Assembly: GCA_036362985.1 (NCBI GenBank)
Contig: JAYGXS010000004.1
Coordinates: 24,835,728 to 24,899,727 of the forward strand
Direction of reading: 5' to 3'
From: Ligula intestinalis
Lineage: Eukaryota > Platyhelminthes > Cestoda > Diphyllobothriidea > Diphyllobothriidae
Length of the DNA stretch: 64,000 bases
The notes under the pieces are model-generated. The model did not search any database. It had not been told where the DNA came from and saw only the letters and a list, made by a program, of their open reading frames with translations. Positions 1-11,852 of the stretch are shown one piece after another; the stretch's first letter is position 1; each line of letters begins with the position of its first letter. The position numbers and the translations under genes are program-made.

Positions 1-2154
1 ATACTTTATTATTGCAGACGACTGACGGTCACTTGTTTGCACGGCAGAACAGGGAATTCCTTTTTGCCTTGATCTAATGCACCCATCTACGACTAAGGAA
101 TTGTAATTGCAGTTCCCATGATATTTTTCCGTGGTACTTCAAGCAGCCATACCTCCTCGCGCTATGTGCCAGCCCTTGTCTCTGGCTGTTTTCGTCATTC
201 TCTCCAGTAAGAAAATATATATCCCCGCTTCCTGTCCCGATTTCGAAATGCTGGCTTTAAATGACGGGAAACAGGCCTCCCGCATAATCCTCAGCCGGAA
301 TGGAGATATACGTCATCCTCTTGGACAACCAGTTCGAAAGAAGCCCACCTACTTACTTTTGCGGACTCAATTGGACTGTCAAATTATGTGGCCCGGTTGA
401 GCAGTGGATGATTAAGCAAGTTTCCTCGCTTACAACCATCTGGACTAAAAATTCATCTGATCATGAGATCTGCTGGACTGACTGCCGTCAATTCGCTTTT
501 AGTAAAGTGCATCCAGCAGCAAACCTCGAAGAAACATACGCGTCATCGTTCTGTTTTTCCTGCTCCCTCGTAAACTGGGAAGTAGTGTTCAAAATCACTT
601 GTCAGTGATTTTCAGAATTTCAATCTGATTTTAAAACTGAATACATTGGCGTTTTTTGTGAAGCTGCGGCCTATTGGTCCCATCGGCAGTCAAAAAAATG
701 TCAAGTTCTCCGAAAAGATTAACATAACCGACAAAGCGGCGTTCTAAGGCCTTTACCACTCCTGCCACAGGCCTTGGCCATAAAGATCAAGGCATTTAGT
801 TTGTTTCTTGTGGATTCATTATACAATCAGACTTAAGTGGTGAACGTGACCAAAATGTGACTTGGAAACGATTGATGACGGCGCTTCGGGAGTATGGCTT
901 GAGTGCTAAGGAGGAGAACATCAGTTAATGTACAAAGTCATATCCAGACATTCTGGTCACTTCGGGATGCCGGCTTTTGAAAGAGCTACTTTCGGGTCGT
1001 TTGTAAAACTACACTGTGGAAAAATGACCACCCCTGTGAGTGGTCAAAAAATGCCAAGTTACTCGAAAGAATGAATATAATCTCATGAGATAGACAATCA
1101 GCTGTAGCACATATATATTGTCTAACAAAGGGCTTAGCTACTGCACGACGTCAATTATGCCACGCAAAACTAGTTATTCATTTTTATATATTTCTTAACA
1201 CCATTTTTCGCTTCTAACCGGTAATTTTTCCTCTCACTTCTACCAATTATCTTTTCACGAATGAAAACAATTGTGCATCGCAAATGCAATGTTTATAAAT
1301 TTGTCTACGGAAGTGTTTCTATCACAAAGATCCTTGTATTAAAGAAGAACTTGCACCCTTATTCAGATAAAGTACACATTTCCTTGTCCACTCGATGAAC
1401 AAATGAAACAGCCCTTCAGGATACTCATCCTCGTTGAACAGAGTTGGTATATGGTTGACTGATGACAGAACATGAGTCAAAAACGATCATTCTGCATTCC
1501 CCTATTTTCGAGGGTTTGTCGAAGCCATATCCCCATGCATGAACTAGCCCGTACTCGAGGTTGAGTGATAAGAGAGAGGATCGTGCGCTACAGTAGCTAT
1601 GCCGCAATTCTTCACGTGTATAGAGGCCAAACTCGTGACATTACTTAAACTTGCTGGATCAGTCGTGACCGTTTCCGTATCAATTACAAGTGGGTACACT
1701 GATGAACACTGCTCGAATATTGGAGATCATGTGACGTAGTAATCACTGTTCCTATGCCAATACAGTCAGCTAAGCTGCTAATCGCAATGACTCTGATGAG
1801 GTTCTCTGAAGACGCGATGGGCAGTTTGATTGCATGTAAATGCAAGTGTCCTGCCAGCAACGAAAATCTACTAAGCTTGTACGGTCTCATTGTCTCCCTT
1901 GACTGATTAATACATTTAAATGCTTTTGCCCAGACCGAATTATACCACGGTCAACATTATTAAAGTAGTGTGATTTGCTGTACACTCCAGGTTTTTATGC
2001 TCCTTTAGTCCAATGTTGACGCCGTGAGCAGCTTTATGCAATTTTGCACCTGTAAGCCACGGGCATAGGAACGTACCACCGTTAATGCCGATGTAAATAT
2101 TATCTAGTAATAATCATAAACAAAACTATACTCCTAACCCTGCATAATTAGTTA
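1..2154. other. Gene-free sequence
   Basis: Frames of 60-100 codons at 131-608 and 1425-1890 show no family similarity and overlap in several frames. I see no gene here. Confidence 0.6.
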
Positions 2155-2340
2155 CCATACTGGCAGTACAGACACCAGCTAAAAGCCCAGACACGTGGGC
2201 CGTCGATATTCTGACGAGGTTGGCATAATTGTGAGAAATTCGGCCTAGCACTGGGTCCCACAAAATTGCTTTTGTGCTTTCTGGTAAAACTCCAGTTATA
2301 AAATTGTAGCTTTTCAGTGACCTCAGGAATTATTCTCTAA
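2155..2340 (+). repeat. Dispersed repeat, copy shared with 59.3 kb
   Basis: Shares TGGCAG(T/C)AC...AGCCCAGACACGTG, TATTCTG, ATTCGGC-like and CTTTCTGGTA blocks in order with 59289-59450. No coding or terminal structure was seen. Confidence 0.5.
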
Positions 2341-3237
2341 CTTTGAGGAGATCAGTATGTTTGGGAGTCTTTAGGCGCAGATTATACCATGTCTCGCAGT
2401 TGCACCCACTAGTAAAACCCAAAGCAAGTGTGATGAAACACGGAGTGCAGGATCCTAGTACGATACTTTTGTGTGGACTGATGTTATATGGTCCTTTATT
2501 ATCCCAATTGTAGTCCGCACGTGCTGTACGACTAACAACTATCGTATGCTGTTATCTCTCCACCTCAACCCCACCCCTCCTTTCACATTTGACTTAATCG
2601 AGTCTTTCGTTTGCGTATCTTCGCGATCTACATCCATGATTTCAAACTCTTTGCACGAGTACTCAGACCAAGTACTCGCCACTGCAGCAATATGTGGACG
2701 CCATATCTCTACTGGCTTTGTTACCATCATAATTTTACCTGCAGACATTTTCGGGTTCCTTTTGGGCTAAAACGAGAGATTGGGCAGTTTTTGCATACGT
2801 TACAAATTATTTATCATAGACTAATTCCATACTGGAGGATGAAAGTTGATCGCCTCCTCCAAAAACTGCCAATCCTGACGGTAATAGTGCAGCTTATCTA
2901 AGGTTTTCACTTCAACTCTCTTCACAATCAACGAAGTAAGTTGCATCTACATGTTGATCACAGGGCTGAAGAATTTCGCTGTGTCCTTGTCTCCCCTTCC
3001 AGTTTCCGAATAAAATGGGCTCGATTCTGTGCCAGTCCTTTTCCTCGGCAGGACCCGGCAAGGGGAAAGCCACGTAATCTAGGTGGCTATGTACTAACCT
3101 CCGGGGAAATTGGGGTTGGGGTCACGTTTAGGATTCAGTTTTGAGCTGGAGCGCAGAGTTTGAGTTGAGCTTACGATTCCGGAAATTATTTTCGTTAACC
3201 GTAGGTGGGCGTTCATTAACGCACATCAATATGTCTT

Positions 3238-3425
3238 ATCTAAACCGGCAAGACAACGGGTCCGTGGCTCACTGGTTGGACTTCTGATCAAAGGGTTGCG
3301 GAATTGAGCCTCAGGGGATGCACAATCTGGGTAGACTGATAGACCAGAAATGGGCATTCCAGATCCCATTGTGTTTGCTGGCAATGTTCATCTGGTTAGG
3401 AGTTGGGTTGCGGTTAAGCGACAGA
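3238..3425 (+). repeat. tRNA-derived SINE
   Basis: Begins TAAACCGGCAAGACAACGGG, then an A-box-like TGGCTCACTGG and a degraded B-box, followed by GATAGACCAGAAATGGGCAT and TTTGCTGGCAA. The order and several blocks match the sequence at 34421-34600. Confidence 0.65.
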
Positions 3426-4529
3426 ACTAGGTACACTTCCTGAAATTTAATTTCATGCCACCCATTCTCATATCATGCTGTAGGATCAGATTTAAGCTTC
3501 GTACCTTCCAGTGTATACCAGTATCGGGCTTGAGATGCAGTCGAGAGCAGTTGATCGAGAGGGTCACCAGGGTTCATTATTGGCTCTTCGTTTACACCTG
3601 GTTGGACTTAAGCCCGTGGGAGACTTTACTGTTGTCATCTGCCTCCAATGCTGAAAACCCAAGTCGCTAACTAGACTGATGGGCAATGGATAAATAATTA
3701 CCATAACGAGGCCCAATGTCAGGTCCATCGGCTTTTGAATTCGAAGTCTATTCCCTGATAAGCCTAATGGAGCCGGAATTTGACTCTTAGCAGGCCCACT
3801 AGGTGCATTATGTGTCCTATTTTGTCCCACGAGTGCTATATCTCCCCCCATTTAAGCTTCCTTTGTCAAGCATTTAGAAAATGGACAAAAATAAATCAAC
3901 AAACCCGCGATTTTTTTGAATTTTGTTGCCGACAAGCAGTAGGAATTGAATAGCATCAAAAATGGCCAGTTCCGCTGATTAGAACAGACAATCCTATGCA
4001 GATAATTACTTCCGGTAAGTGACTGGATAAATTGTTTTCAGTATCAGTATTCTGCTAAGTGCGACACATCAACCAAAAGGTCTCCTATTTCATTTGCAAG
4101 GGTCAGCAATATTCCGGAATTCCGCCGCAGTTCAGCATATTTAAATCGAGTGTTTGCGGTAAAACTAAACTATATCTAACAAGATTCATCCGGACGACAT
4201 TACTCCATGCTTTGTGAATAGTTTTGAACAAAAAACACCCAGTACCACTCGCTACTAGGATCCTATATATGAATTCGCATGTGGAGGACTGGCAATATGC
4301 TGAACTCCTCGGGCTGGCCTGGCTAGGCTACAGAAACACCTCGAAAGGCATTTCAGACTCGTAGCTATCGTGCGCTGGAGTACATTTAGCACTGATGATT
4401 TGGTATCAGGCGTTAAAACCATTTGAGGGGTACCCGAACAAGCGAGAATAATTCACTTGACTTTTTACTTGCAGATAACAACTTAAAAAACACAAATCTC
4501 CTTCAAAACACTGTCCATGAGCCGGGAGG

Positions 4530-4830
4530 CACATGTTCCAACGTTTTTCCTCCTGTTTTAAGTAATTCTATCCTCATCTGAAGTAACGCTGGTAAACGCC
4601 TCTTTCTTTACCTTTCCTACCTACTGAACGTGCCTGCTCTTTAGGTTTTCGTTCCTTCATGCGAATAAAAAAATATCTGGGGACTAGATCGGGTGAGTGT
4701 CTTTGGCCAAAATTGATTGATTTTGAACGCTGTGTGAATAGACACGTTGTCATGATGAAGCAGCAAGTCCCGCGGTCGCCATAAGTGAGGTTGTTTTTCT
4801 TCTCACTGCATTACGCAATCTCTTCCGTAC
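4530..4830 (-). pseudogene. Second mariner transposase fossil
   Basis: Shares the DNA block ATGAAGCAGC(A/C)AGTCCC...CGCCATAA with the fossil at 7.9-8.4 kb. Minus-strand frames give LLHHDN-like, INQFWPK and SPDLVPRYFFI, the C-terminal DDD/E region (YSPDLAPCDFFLF). Frames are broken. Confidence 0.68.
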
Positions 4831-5089
4831 TTGTATATTGTAAGGTTTGCTGAATGTGGTGTCATGAAGAAAAATTTCAACGTGAACGACTCCATTGATT
4901 GCGAAAAAATACTATGAACGTGTTTTTTTTTCTTAAAAATTGGCATCGCAAAATCACCGAGAAGTTCAAAATTGATTTTATTAAAAAACTAATTCTATAC
5001 GACTCGATGGTTCAGATATAAGGCTAGAATTATGACCCAAGGTTATTTATCCTTGAAAAGTCGTATTGGCAAACAATTGTTTTCAGTCA

Positions 5090-6340
5090 TTCATCATCGG
5101 GCCGGTGCATGACATGGGAATAATCGCCAATTGGAGTGGCGCCTTCTGCCGATTACTTGCAAGCGCACAAAGCGCAGGTACACGCGTGCACCTCGCGCCT
5201 GAGCTAACAAGCTCAACGGCTGGCACTCGGCTGAAGGCGATGAACTAGCTTGCGCAACAGGCGGTACTTCCGTTAGACGCGGCAACGCTTCCTATTGGAT
5301 GACCGTGCTGTTCCCTGATTGGCTACGTCTTCGAGGTGCGCGTCTGTTTTTAATTATGGTTTTTATTATTATATTAGTGAAGATTGTTGTTTATTTACTT
5401 CTCTTTATTATTGTATTATTTATCGTTTAGTGTTGTTGTCTGTCATCTCGGCCTTTTGATTTTTAGAAGGTACAAGTTGGTGAGAAGTTTGCGACGATGA
5501 TGAATAACCCCAAAGTGAAGGGAGGAAAATTAATTGCGCAAGTACCAGCTCGGTGTGATGGGCAGATAATTGTCCTTCTTTTCAGCGCGCGCGCCCGCAT
5601 GCCTGCGGCTCCCAAAACAAGGCCACGTTCCAACGCAAAGGACGCAGTTGTTGCGCCAGGAGACAAAATCTCTCACTGTGACCGAAACCTGCGCGCCCAT
5701 TTCGTGTGTGCCTGTGTACGTGCCATGAAGGCACACAGACTGCAAGCCCTGGGTCGGTCTCCCTCACCAGGAAGTTCTCTTGGACCACACAAGGTGCGCG
5801 GTGCAGGATACAGGAGTTAAGGCTAAGACGGTTAGCCCTAACAGCTACAATCTTCGAGGCCCGGTTCCTTAGGAGATGGCAGAAGTCTTGGAAAGGCTAG
5901 AGTAGAAGGAAAAGCTTATTGTGTACACAAAGGAAGGAAAAATAGGCGGAGAGAAGTTGGATTTCGGAGCACACGTCATTCCGCTGGAGCGCCGTGATCC
6001 TAACTGACGTATGGTGGCCGAGAGTAGGAGTAAAGGGACTTGTTCGAGTGGTGCTTGGGCGGCCGCGAGAACCTAGACGCACGTGTGTGTGTCCAAGTGG
6101 AAGTAGGTCAAGTATCTGCAGGTCAGCATGACTGTAAGCACTGACTGAGGTATTGGATGACCTTGTGGCAGCTGGCCTTGAACAATGACGCCGGACAAAG
6201 CAATGGGAGAGTGTTGGACGGCAGAGACCACTACGCATGACAACGGCGCTTCCAGCAACGGCACTGATGAGCTTTAAATGACTGATAAGTAACGGTCATT
6301 GACGATTGGGAGGCGGACGACTAGGTATACATTGTATCAA
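5090..6340. other. GC-rich block of unknown origin
   Basis: Markedly richer in G+C than its flanks, with several overlapping frames on both strands (for example 5497-5820 plus and 5897-6238 minus), none recognisable. Probably repeat-derived; the sharp composition change at both ends is the only evidence. Confidence 0.4.
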
Positions 6341-6359
6341 GTAAACCTACGACTAGTAA

Positions 6360-6417
6360 GAGGCAAATATGCGTGCCTCAGGTTCTTGCTGTAAAGAAGA
6401 AGTAGAAGAAGACGAGG
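6360..6417 (-). repeat. Fragment of the Penelope-type foldback flank
   Basis: GCAAATATGCGTGCCTCAG and the GAAGAAG tract match, inverted, the sequence to the right of the foldback at 45241-45347. It lies immediately upstream of the truncated LINE. Confidence 0.55.
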
Positions 6418-7655
6418 GCTTACCGACTTAATGACATACCATTGAAGGAAGTGAACGCCCAGAAAGACTTGGGAGTCTGGATCACGCCCTCGCTTAAACC
6501 CTCCCTACATTGCACAAAGGTAGCCAAGTCCGCGATGTCGATCCTATACCTCGTCATACGAGCTTTTTCTACCTTCAATGAAGAGTGCTTCACAAAAGTC
6601 TTCGGAACCTTCGTACGATTGCACCTAGAATCCGCTATCTAAGCTTGGAGACCCTGGGCCACGAAAGACATCAACATCCTGGAAAAGGTACAACGGCGCG
6701 CAACCAAACTTTTTATGGAGCAGGGCTCACAGCCTCATGAACCACGGCTGTTGAATCTCAACCTCTTCCCATTGCGCTGCAGGCAGCAGCGGGGGGACCA
6801 GATACTCGCATTCCACGTATTACGCCTTTAAGACTGCTGCCTCATATCAGGGGATTTTTTCGAATTAGCAACGACCACGAATTTGGGGGGTCATCCTCTC
6901 AAATTAAAGGTGACAGGGGCCAGGCTGGACGCTCGGAAACACTTCTTCTCAAAAAGGGTTGTCGGAGCGTGGAATGCGTTTCATCAGGACGTCGTTATGT
7001 CGGAATCGCTAGAGGGTTTTAAGCGAAAACTGGATCGATATAGCAATGCGCGCTAGAGAACGAACTGATCGTAGCTGACAATTTACAATAATAATGCTTC
7101 TTTCAATTTTTCAGTAGCAGTAGTTTTTATATCCATTCACGTTTGCTATTTTATAACGCCCTCCCACCCATAGCCTCTGCAAAGATCTCCGCGGTCTACC
7201 CTACTTGGCTATCTGCCTACCGTGAATACCCCGCTAGCGATCTTATCAGCCAGAACTGACGGCTTAAAAATTCACCCTTGGTTCAACCCAAAGCGGACTG
7301 TCGACGATCTAGACGGATGCATCTTTTTTTCCAGTTCCGTTGGCGGACTCTGCAATCAGCAAAAAAGAATCAGGACGCGGCTTCCACACGGTGATGATCC
7401 TGGGAACCTTTGCAATGCCCCCCGTTGGATCCCCCTTTTTTTCTCCTAAATCCCACGCATTACCCCCACAAGAGCGACAGTTTTTCTCCTAAAAATCCCT
7501 GAGGAGTTTTTTTACTGTCTGATCCTATTTTTTTATCCCATGACACAGGACAACTGGCCTGAGAAACAAATTTTCTGTTAACACTGCATATGTGTACAAA
7601 TTGGGCACTCAAAGGAATTTTTCCTACATATCCCTCAATATACTGATACTAATAC
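6418..7655 (+). mobile_element. 5'-truncated jockey/CR1-like LINE (3' end)
   Basis: Corresponds to the last third of the reverse transcriptase frame plus the 3' UTR of the element at 32.4-34.3 kb, nearly identical over long stretches (GAAGTGAACGCCCAGAAAGA at both). The coding frame is broken by frameshifts and stops; recognisable pieces include VRLHLES and RRFST-type C-terminal motifs of the LDPHLEYAVQAW region. The 3' end shares CAATATACTGATACTA with the other copy. Confidence 0.85.
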
Positions 7656-7774
7656 TGAAGAAGGAGACGCGATCTCTTGAAAGGCAATTTTATTGTTCGG
7701 AGCTTTCGGCTTCACACGAGAGGCCTATAAAAATCGAATAAAATTGCCGTTCCAGAGATCGCGTCTTCTTCTTA
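7656..7774. repeat. Penelope-type foldback, 119 bp
   Basis: Arms 7656-7694 and 7737-7774 are near-perfect inverted copies (GAAGGAGACGCGATCTCTTG and its inverse). On the minus strand the loop reads GGCCTC-tcgtgt-GAAGCC-GAAAGCTC, a hammerhead-like stem II plus GAAA, but the CTGATGA half is lost. It directly abuts the 3' end of the LINE at 6418-7655. Confidence 0.75.
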
Positions 7775-7905
7775 GTTGATGTTTCAAATTTAAGATGACA
7801 TCTTAAAAACAATAGTTTTTTTAAAGTTCTGCCCGCTGGATGAGATGCACTTGCTGCAACGGCTTTAACACGGTTTAAAACACCTTTTTTAAATGTAAAT
7901 CTGAA

Positions 7906-8360
7906 TTACTGCCTCCAGCGATTTTTCTTAACCCCCTTTACTTTCTGAAAACGCTTCCCCTTTCGGCTTCTTTTGTTCTTGGAAGTATGAAGACGTTGCA
8001 GCGGGCTGGGCCGGGAGGGTAACGGGGCGTGATACATCGTTGTCATACCGTTTTTCGCCAAAAATAGTTGATTTTGAACGGTGCAGAGAGGGAAGTACAC
8101 ACTATCAGGATGAAGCAGCCAGTCCCTACTCGCCATAATTCAGGTCATTTTTCCTCACTTTATCTCTGCCTTTTTCAATTCCTGGGACAAAATCAGACGG
8201 TTCTCTCTCTGGTTAGCAAAAGGCAGTCGTAGAACTAACTTTGCAGCGACACGTCCTATGTCTAAATCCTCAGTTGGGATTTTTGGTATGAACTCCAAGA
8301 AACTTTTGTTATTTCTTCCAATTTTTTGACTATTACGCGCCGATCAAGCGCGATGGCATC
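7906..8360 (-). pseudogene. mariner transposase fossil
   Basis: Minus-strand pieces match mariner transposase: ILTEDL-like end, VAAKLV, LPFANQRENRLILSQELKK, then after a stop and a deletion of the middle catalytic region DWLLHPDSVYFP, QNQLFLAKNGMTTM and KGKRFQKVKGVKKN. The HHDN box has become HPDS. No inverted repeats could be paired around it. Confidence 0.75.
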
Positions 8361-9109
8361 GCAAAATCTTTGAATATTGGTGTCTGTCCTGAACATTGAA
8401 GCTCGAGTCGGACGGGGTTGATCATCAAGTGATATTTGCCCATTTCTTGACTAAGCGAACCACTCCTTACTAGAGTACGGTGGAGAAGTGGAAAAATGTC
8501 GAAGTTAGCGAAAGATTGATAATCACTCGCAAACCGAAATTTACGCGTGAGCGAAAGCTTGAAAATAATGATGAACAATTTTTCGCACATCTGATACTCA
8601 ACAGAAGTATAAGAAGGACTAAGTGTATTTTTAAGAAAAATAAAATTTTCTTAATAATCCCTCAGTTTCGGAGATGATAAATAGCAATAAATAAGTGTCA
8701 TAACAAAAGCGTACTATAATAGATTACCTCTTCAAAAAGCAATTTTACTTGGATAAACAGCTGAAAAATATCTGTGCTTGTTACATTTTCCCAAGGAAAT
8801 TTAAAACTTAAAATGTATATTTTTGACAAACTTTTTAATTCACATGAAGATGATTGATACAATTTGACAAGTTTGGAAATGAAAGAACTTACTTTTTTCG
8901 TTATACTGGAGTATGTTCCGCTATAAGAGATTAATCCCAGGCTCTGTTCTAAGCTTTTGAATGCAAAAATGCTGGCCGAATATTGAGTAAAATTTTGATA
9001 TAATTATTATTCTTCTGTCTCTTCCATTTCTAACTTACACACAAACGAAAATTACCTTGCAAAAAAATATATTTCTACATGTTTTTTACTAACCAAGATT
9101 TACTTTTAC

Positions 9110-9688
9110 GGCAACAATAGCTCATGTAGGCCCACTCATGAATCCCTATTCCCTGGATGTTTTCCTACGAAAACGGTGGCTATAGGGTTTTATGGCTAGG
9201 GAATAAGGACACGCAGTGGAATATACTTTCACAAATGCTAAATACATTTTTATTTTACTGTAATTAGAAGTGTTGTTGATTTATATCTGTAGATTTGCTT
9301 AATCTGTATTATCATTTAACTTATTGCGGGAAAACAGATTATCAAATTACAGGTTTCGTGAATTTCCGGAAAAATTGAAATGGTGGTTAGGAAGTCGTCT
9401 ACTTCTACTTACCTGAGGTCCAACTTACTGTTCTGGAGTTAAATTAGTATATTCTGTGACGCGAAGCGCTGCGCAAATCTTCAATTTGCATGCGGAACAA
9501 CTTACTCCCAGCGGCCGCTAAAAGCAATTTCGACTACATTTTTCACTTTAAACTTACTTCTAAAATTTCCTTCTCTGCCTTACCTATTTCCCTACCCCCC
9601 CCCCCTAAACTCTATAACCACCTTTTTTGCAGGACAAAATGCTGGGACTAGGGGGAATATGAGTGGGCCAACATAAGCTACTTTTGCC
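9110..9688 (+). mobile_element. MITE copy X, 579 bp, with terminal inverted repeats and 8-bp TSD
   Basis: Starts GGCAACAATAGCT and ends AGCTACTTTTGCC; the imperfect inverted repeats extend about 45 bp (...GCCCACTCAT and ATGAGTGGGC...). It is flanked by ACTTTTAC (9102-9109) and GCTTTTAC (9689-9696), an 8-bp target duplication with one mismatch. There is no coding capacity; the interior includes a poly-C run near 9595. An 8-bp duplication with GG ends fits Merlin or hAT families; I cannot tell which. A reverse-oriented copy lies at 21611-22166. Confidence 0.85.
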
Positions 9689-9696
9689 GCTTTTAC

Positions 9697-11603
9697 CTAC
9701 ATCTTCACGATAATATATGGGCAGTTTTGGTTACGTCCCACATAGTCGGTGGTAAAACAGAATGCGCTCAGTACCTTTTTGGTACTGCATTTTGTGGCAG
9801 AAAGCTTTCCAGGTTAGCAATTTTTTTCAAAATTTAAACTGCCCATGGTTTATGGAAATAAATACGATACCTTAAACTTGGTTTCACTTGCATTTGTGCA
9901 ATTTCCGACTTAATTCTCCGGTTCTGAAAGGGACACATTTATATTGGTGTTTTTCCATAACACAGCGCATGAAAATAAAAGGTTTGGTAATTTGATACTT
10001 AATAGCATTGTAAATACCTTCGATGTCGGCCTACCTAGGACTTCGCCAAAATTAATGCCTCTTGCCGTTAAAAAAAGCAAAAAATGCAGTCCTCCTTACT
10101 AAGAGGCTTTCTTGGGATTGCATCCATTCACTGAATCAACATAACGTGATCAAATGTATGCTAAAATCCCAAGTTTAATCTCGTGAACGCTTTTGCAAGG
10201 CTTCCTCGCCGAACTTTTCTTTGTCTGACTAACAACTTCCTTCCCCTGACCTTTCTGAAGCATTTTGCCTTTTTCTGCTGCTATTTTCTTCAACAGGAAA
10301 CAGGAGTTTATGTTGGGGCATTTCTTCTTTAGGTTTGTCATCGCAAACTGCCGAGGGAGTTGGGCGGAAGTTGAATGGGGCAAATACGCTTTACAATGCG
10401 GTGGTTTTTTAGGAACGATATTCGACTAATTAAGCAGGAAGAGTATTTGGGTAAGTGAACCTAGATAGAGAGGACAGCACTGCTTATACAGAAGCCTACA
10501 GAAAGTAATTGTCTTTTTTGCGTACCCCCTCGTCGGCCATGAGCCGGCATGAAGCGCTCGTAAGTAGTCAGTCGACAAGCAAGAACAAGCGGATAGCAGT
10601 TCCAGGTGCTTCATCCGCTATTATAGTCGTCAGTGCTCCCTAAATAATATCGCTGGACAGAAGAGGCACTGTGCACGACCACCCGTTTGCACCATAAGTC
10701 TATCAGGGTTTAGCATCAGTATCATTAACTTCTGACTCAGGTTCGGTTGAGTGGTTCACATATGTTTAAGAGCATTTACAAATAACAAGGTCATATAGGG
10801 TGAACTGCGGGATTACACAACTGAGGCAGCGGTAACTAGTGTCCAGATCAAGAGCAAGGAACACCTCAAGCAGGTTTGACCACCCAGCCGTACTGAAGTC
10901 GTCTTACACTATGGAGCATGGTGGGTATGAAAGGGACCGCGCATTTAGTTTGTTAGAAAAACCGCTTTACACCATTCACCACCGAACATACACGACAGGC
11001 ACAGAACGATTCGGTGCGATGACGGAATTAAAAATAATACAGTTCTCGCCTGAAGCACCAATTATTATTACCGTTAAGCTGGAATCCAATTTATTTCCCT
11101 CAACAGCTTCTGGCCCCGGAGACACTGTATTCTTAAGTTTAAAAATATGATGCCACTATTGTCTATCCTCGGTGTTGATGTATTTCAGCAGACTATCAAA
11201 AAGCATACGAACGAGTACGAGGAAGGTTCGTCAAATTGAAGAGTAGAGTAATGCGTAACCGTCACTCTGATCGATAAAGTAAACCTATGGTCGGCAACAG
11301 AGTTCAGAAGAACTCCAGCGTCTAGTTATTTGCACCGAAATTTATCGCGTCAACAAGATGGGTTACTTCGAAATGGTGTTCACCTAACCGTCTAGAGCAG
11401 AGCTGAACCTCATCGTATAAGCCTTTGCACACGAAATACAGCGACGTCACATCGTAGGGAATTATTTTGTCGCCTTATAAAACTATATTTTTTTCCAGTT
11501 TGGCAAGATGGTTACATCTTGATTCACTGTCTATTAAGTTAAGTCAAACAACTGCATTGTGAAAACAGTGAAATAGGAAAGCATGATTGGAAATAGAAGG
11601 ACA
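9697..11603. other. Gene-free sequence downstream of PGM2
   Basis: The 103-codon frame at 10839-11150 and the shorter ones nearby show no domain or similarity that I recognise. Treated as non-coding. Confidence 0.5.
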
Positions 11604-11609
11604 TTTATT
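11604..11609 (-). promoter_or_regulatory. PGM2: Candidate polyadenylation signal of PGM2
   Basis: A canonical AATAAA hexamer on the minus strand, about 140 nt after the PGM2 stop codon. The motif and its distance fit a short 3' UTR; actual cleavage there is inferred. Confidence 0.55.
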
Positions 11610-11746
11610 TTAACCAGAGCTGAAATCGATTACAATCATAAAGCAATTATCAACAAACGAAAATATCCACAGATCACGGGGGCATGCAACGTACAAAACG
11701 AAGTTAAACGACATGATGACTAGTAAATGTAGCTGGAAGGTCTGAC

Positions 11747-11852
11747 TCAATCGGATCTGGCCGTAAAACCGTTGATCTTTGGTTGGTAGAAATCTTCAAC
11801 CATGATGCCAATCAGTTCTGCCAATTCAGCTTCGAGCTCGGCGAACGAACGC
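11747..11852 (-). CDS. PGM2: PGM2 exon 13, C-terminus
   Basis: Residues 565-599 and the TGA stop at 11747-11749. It encodes [20 protein letters not shown], equivalent to the LNELVSAIEEHFFQPQKY tail of the vertebrate protein. The acceptor is CCAATTTTAG. Confidence 0.9.

Noticed and set aside
5497..5820. 107-codon plus-strand frame, possible small basic protein
   Set aside because: It lies in a GC-rich block with equally long frames in other phases and on the other strand, and has no recognisable motif.
10839..11150. 103-codon frame downstream of PGM2
   Set aside because: No similarity, no splice context and no conserved motif.
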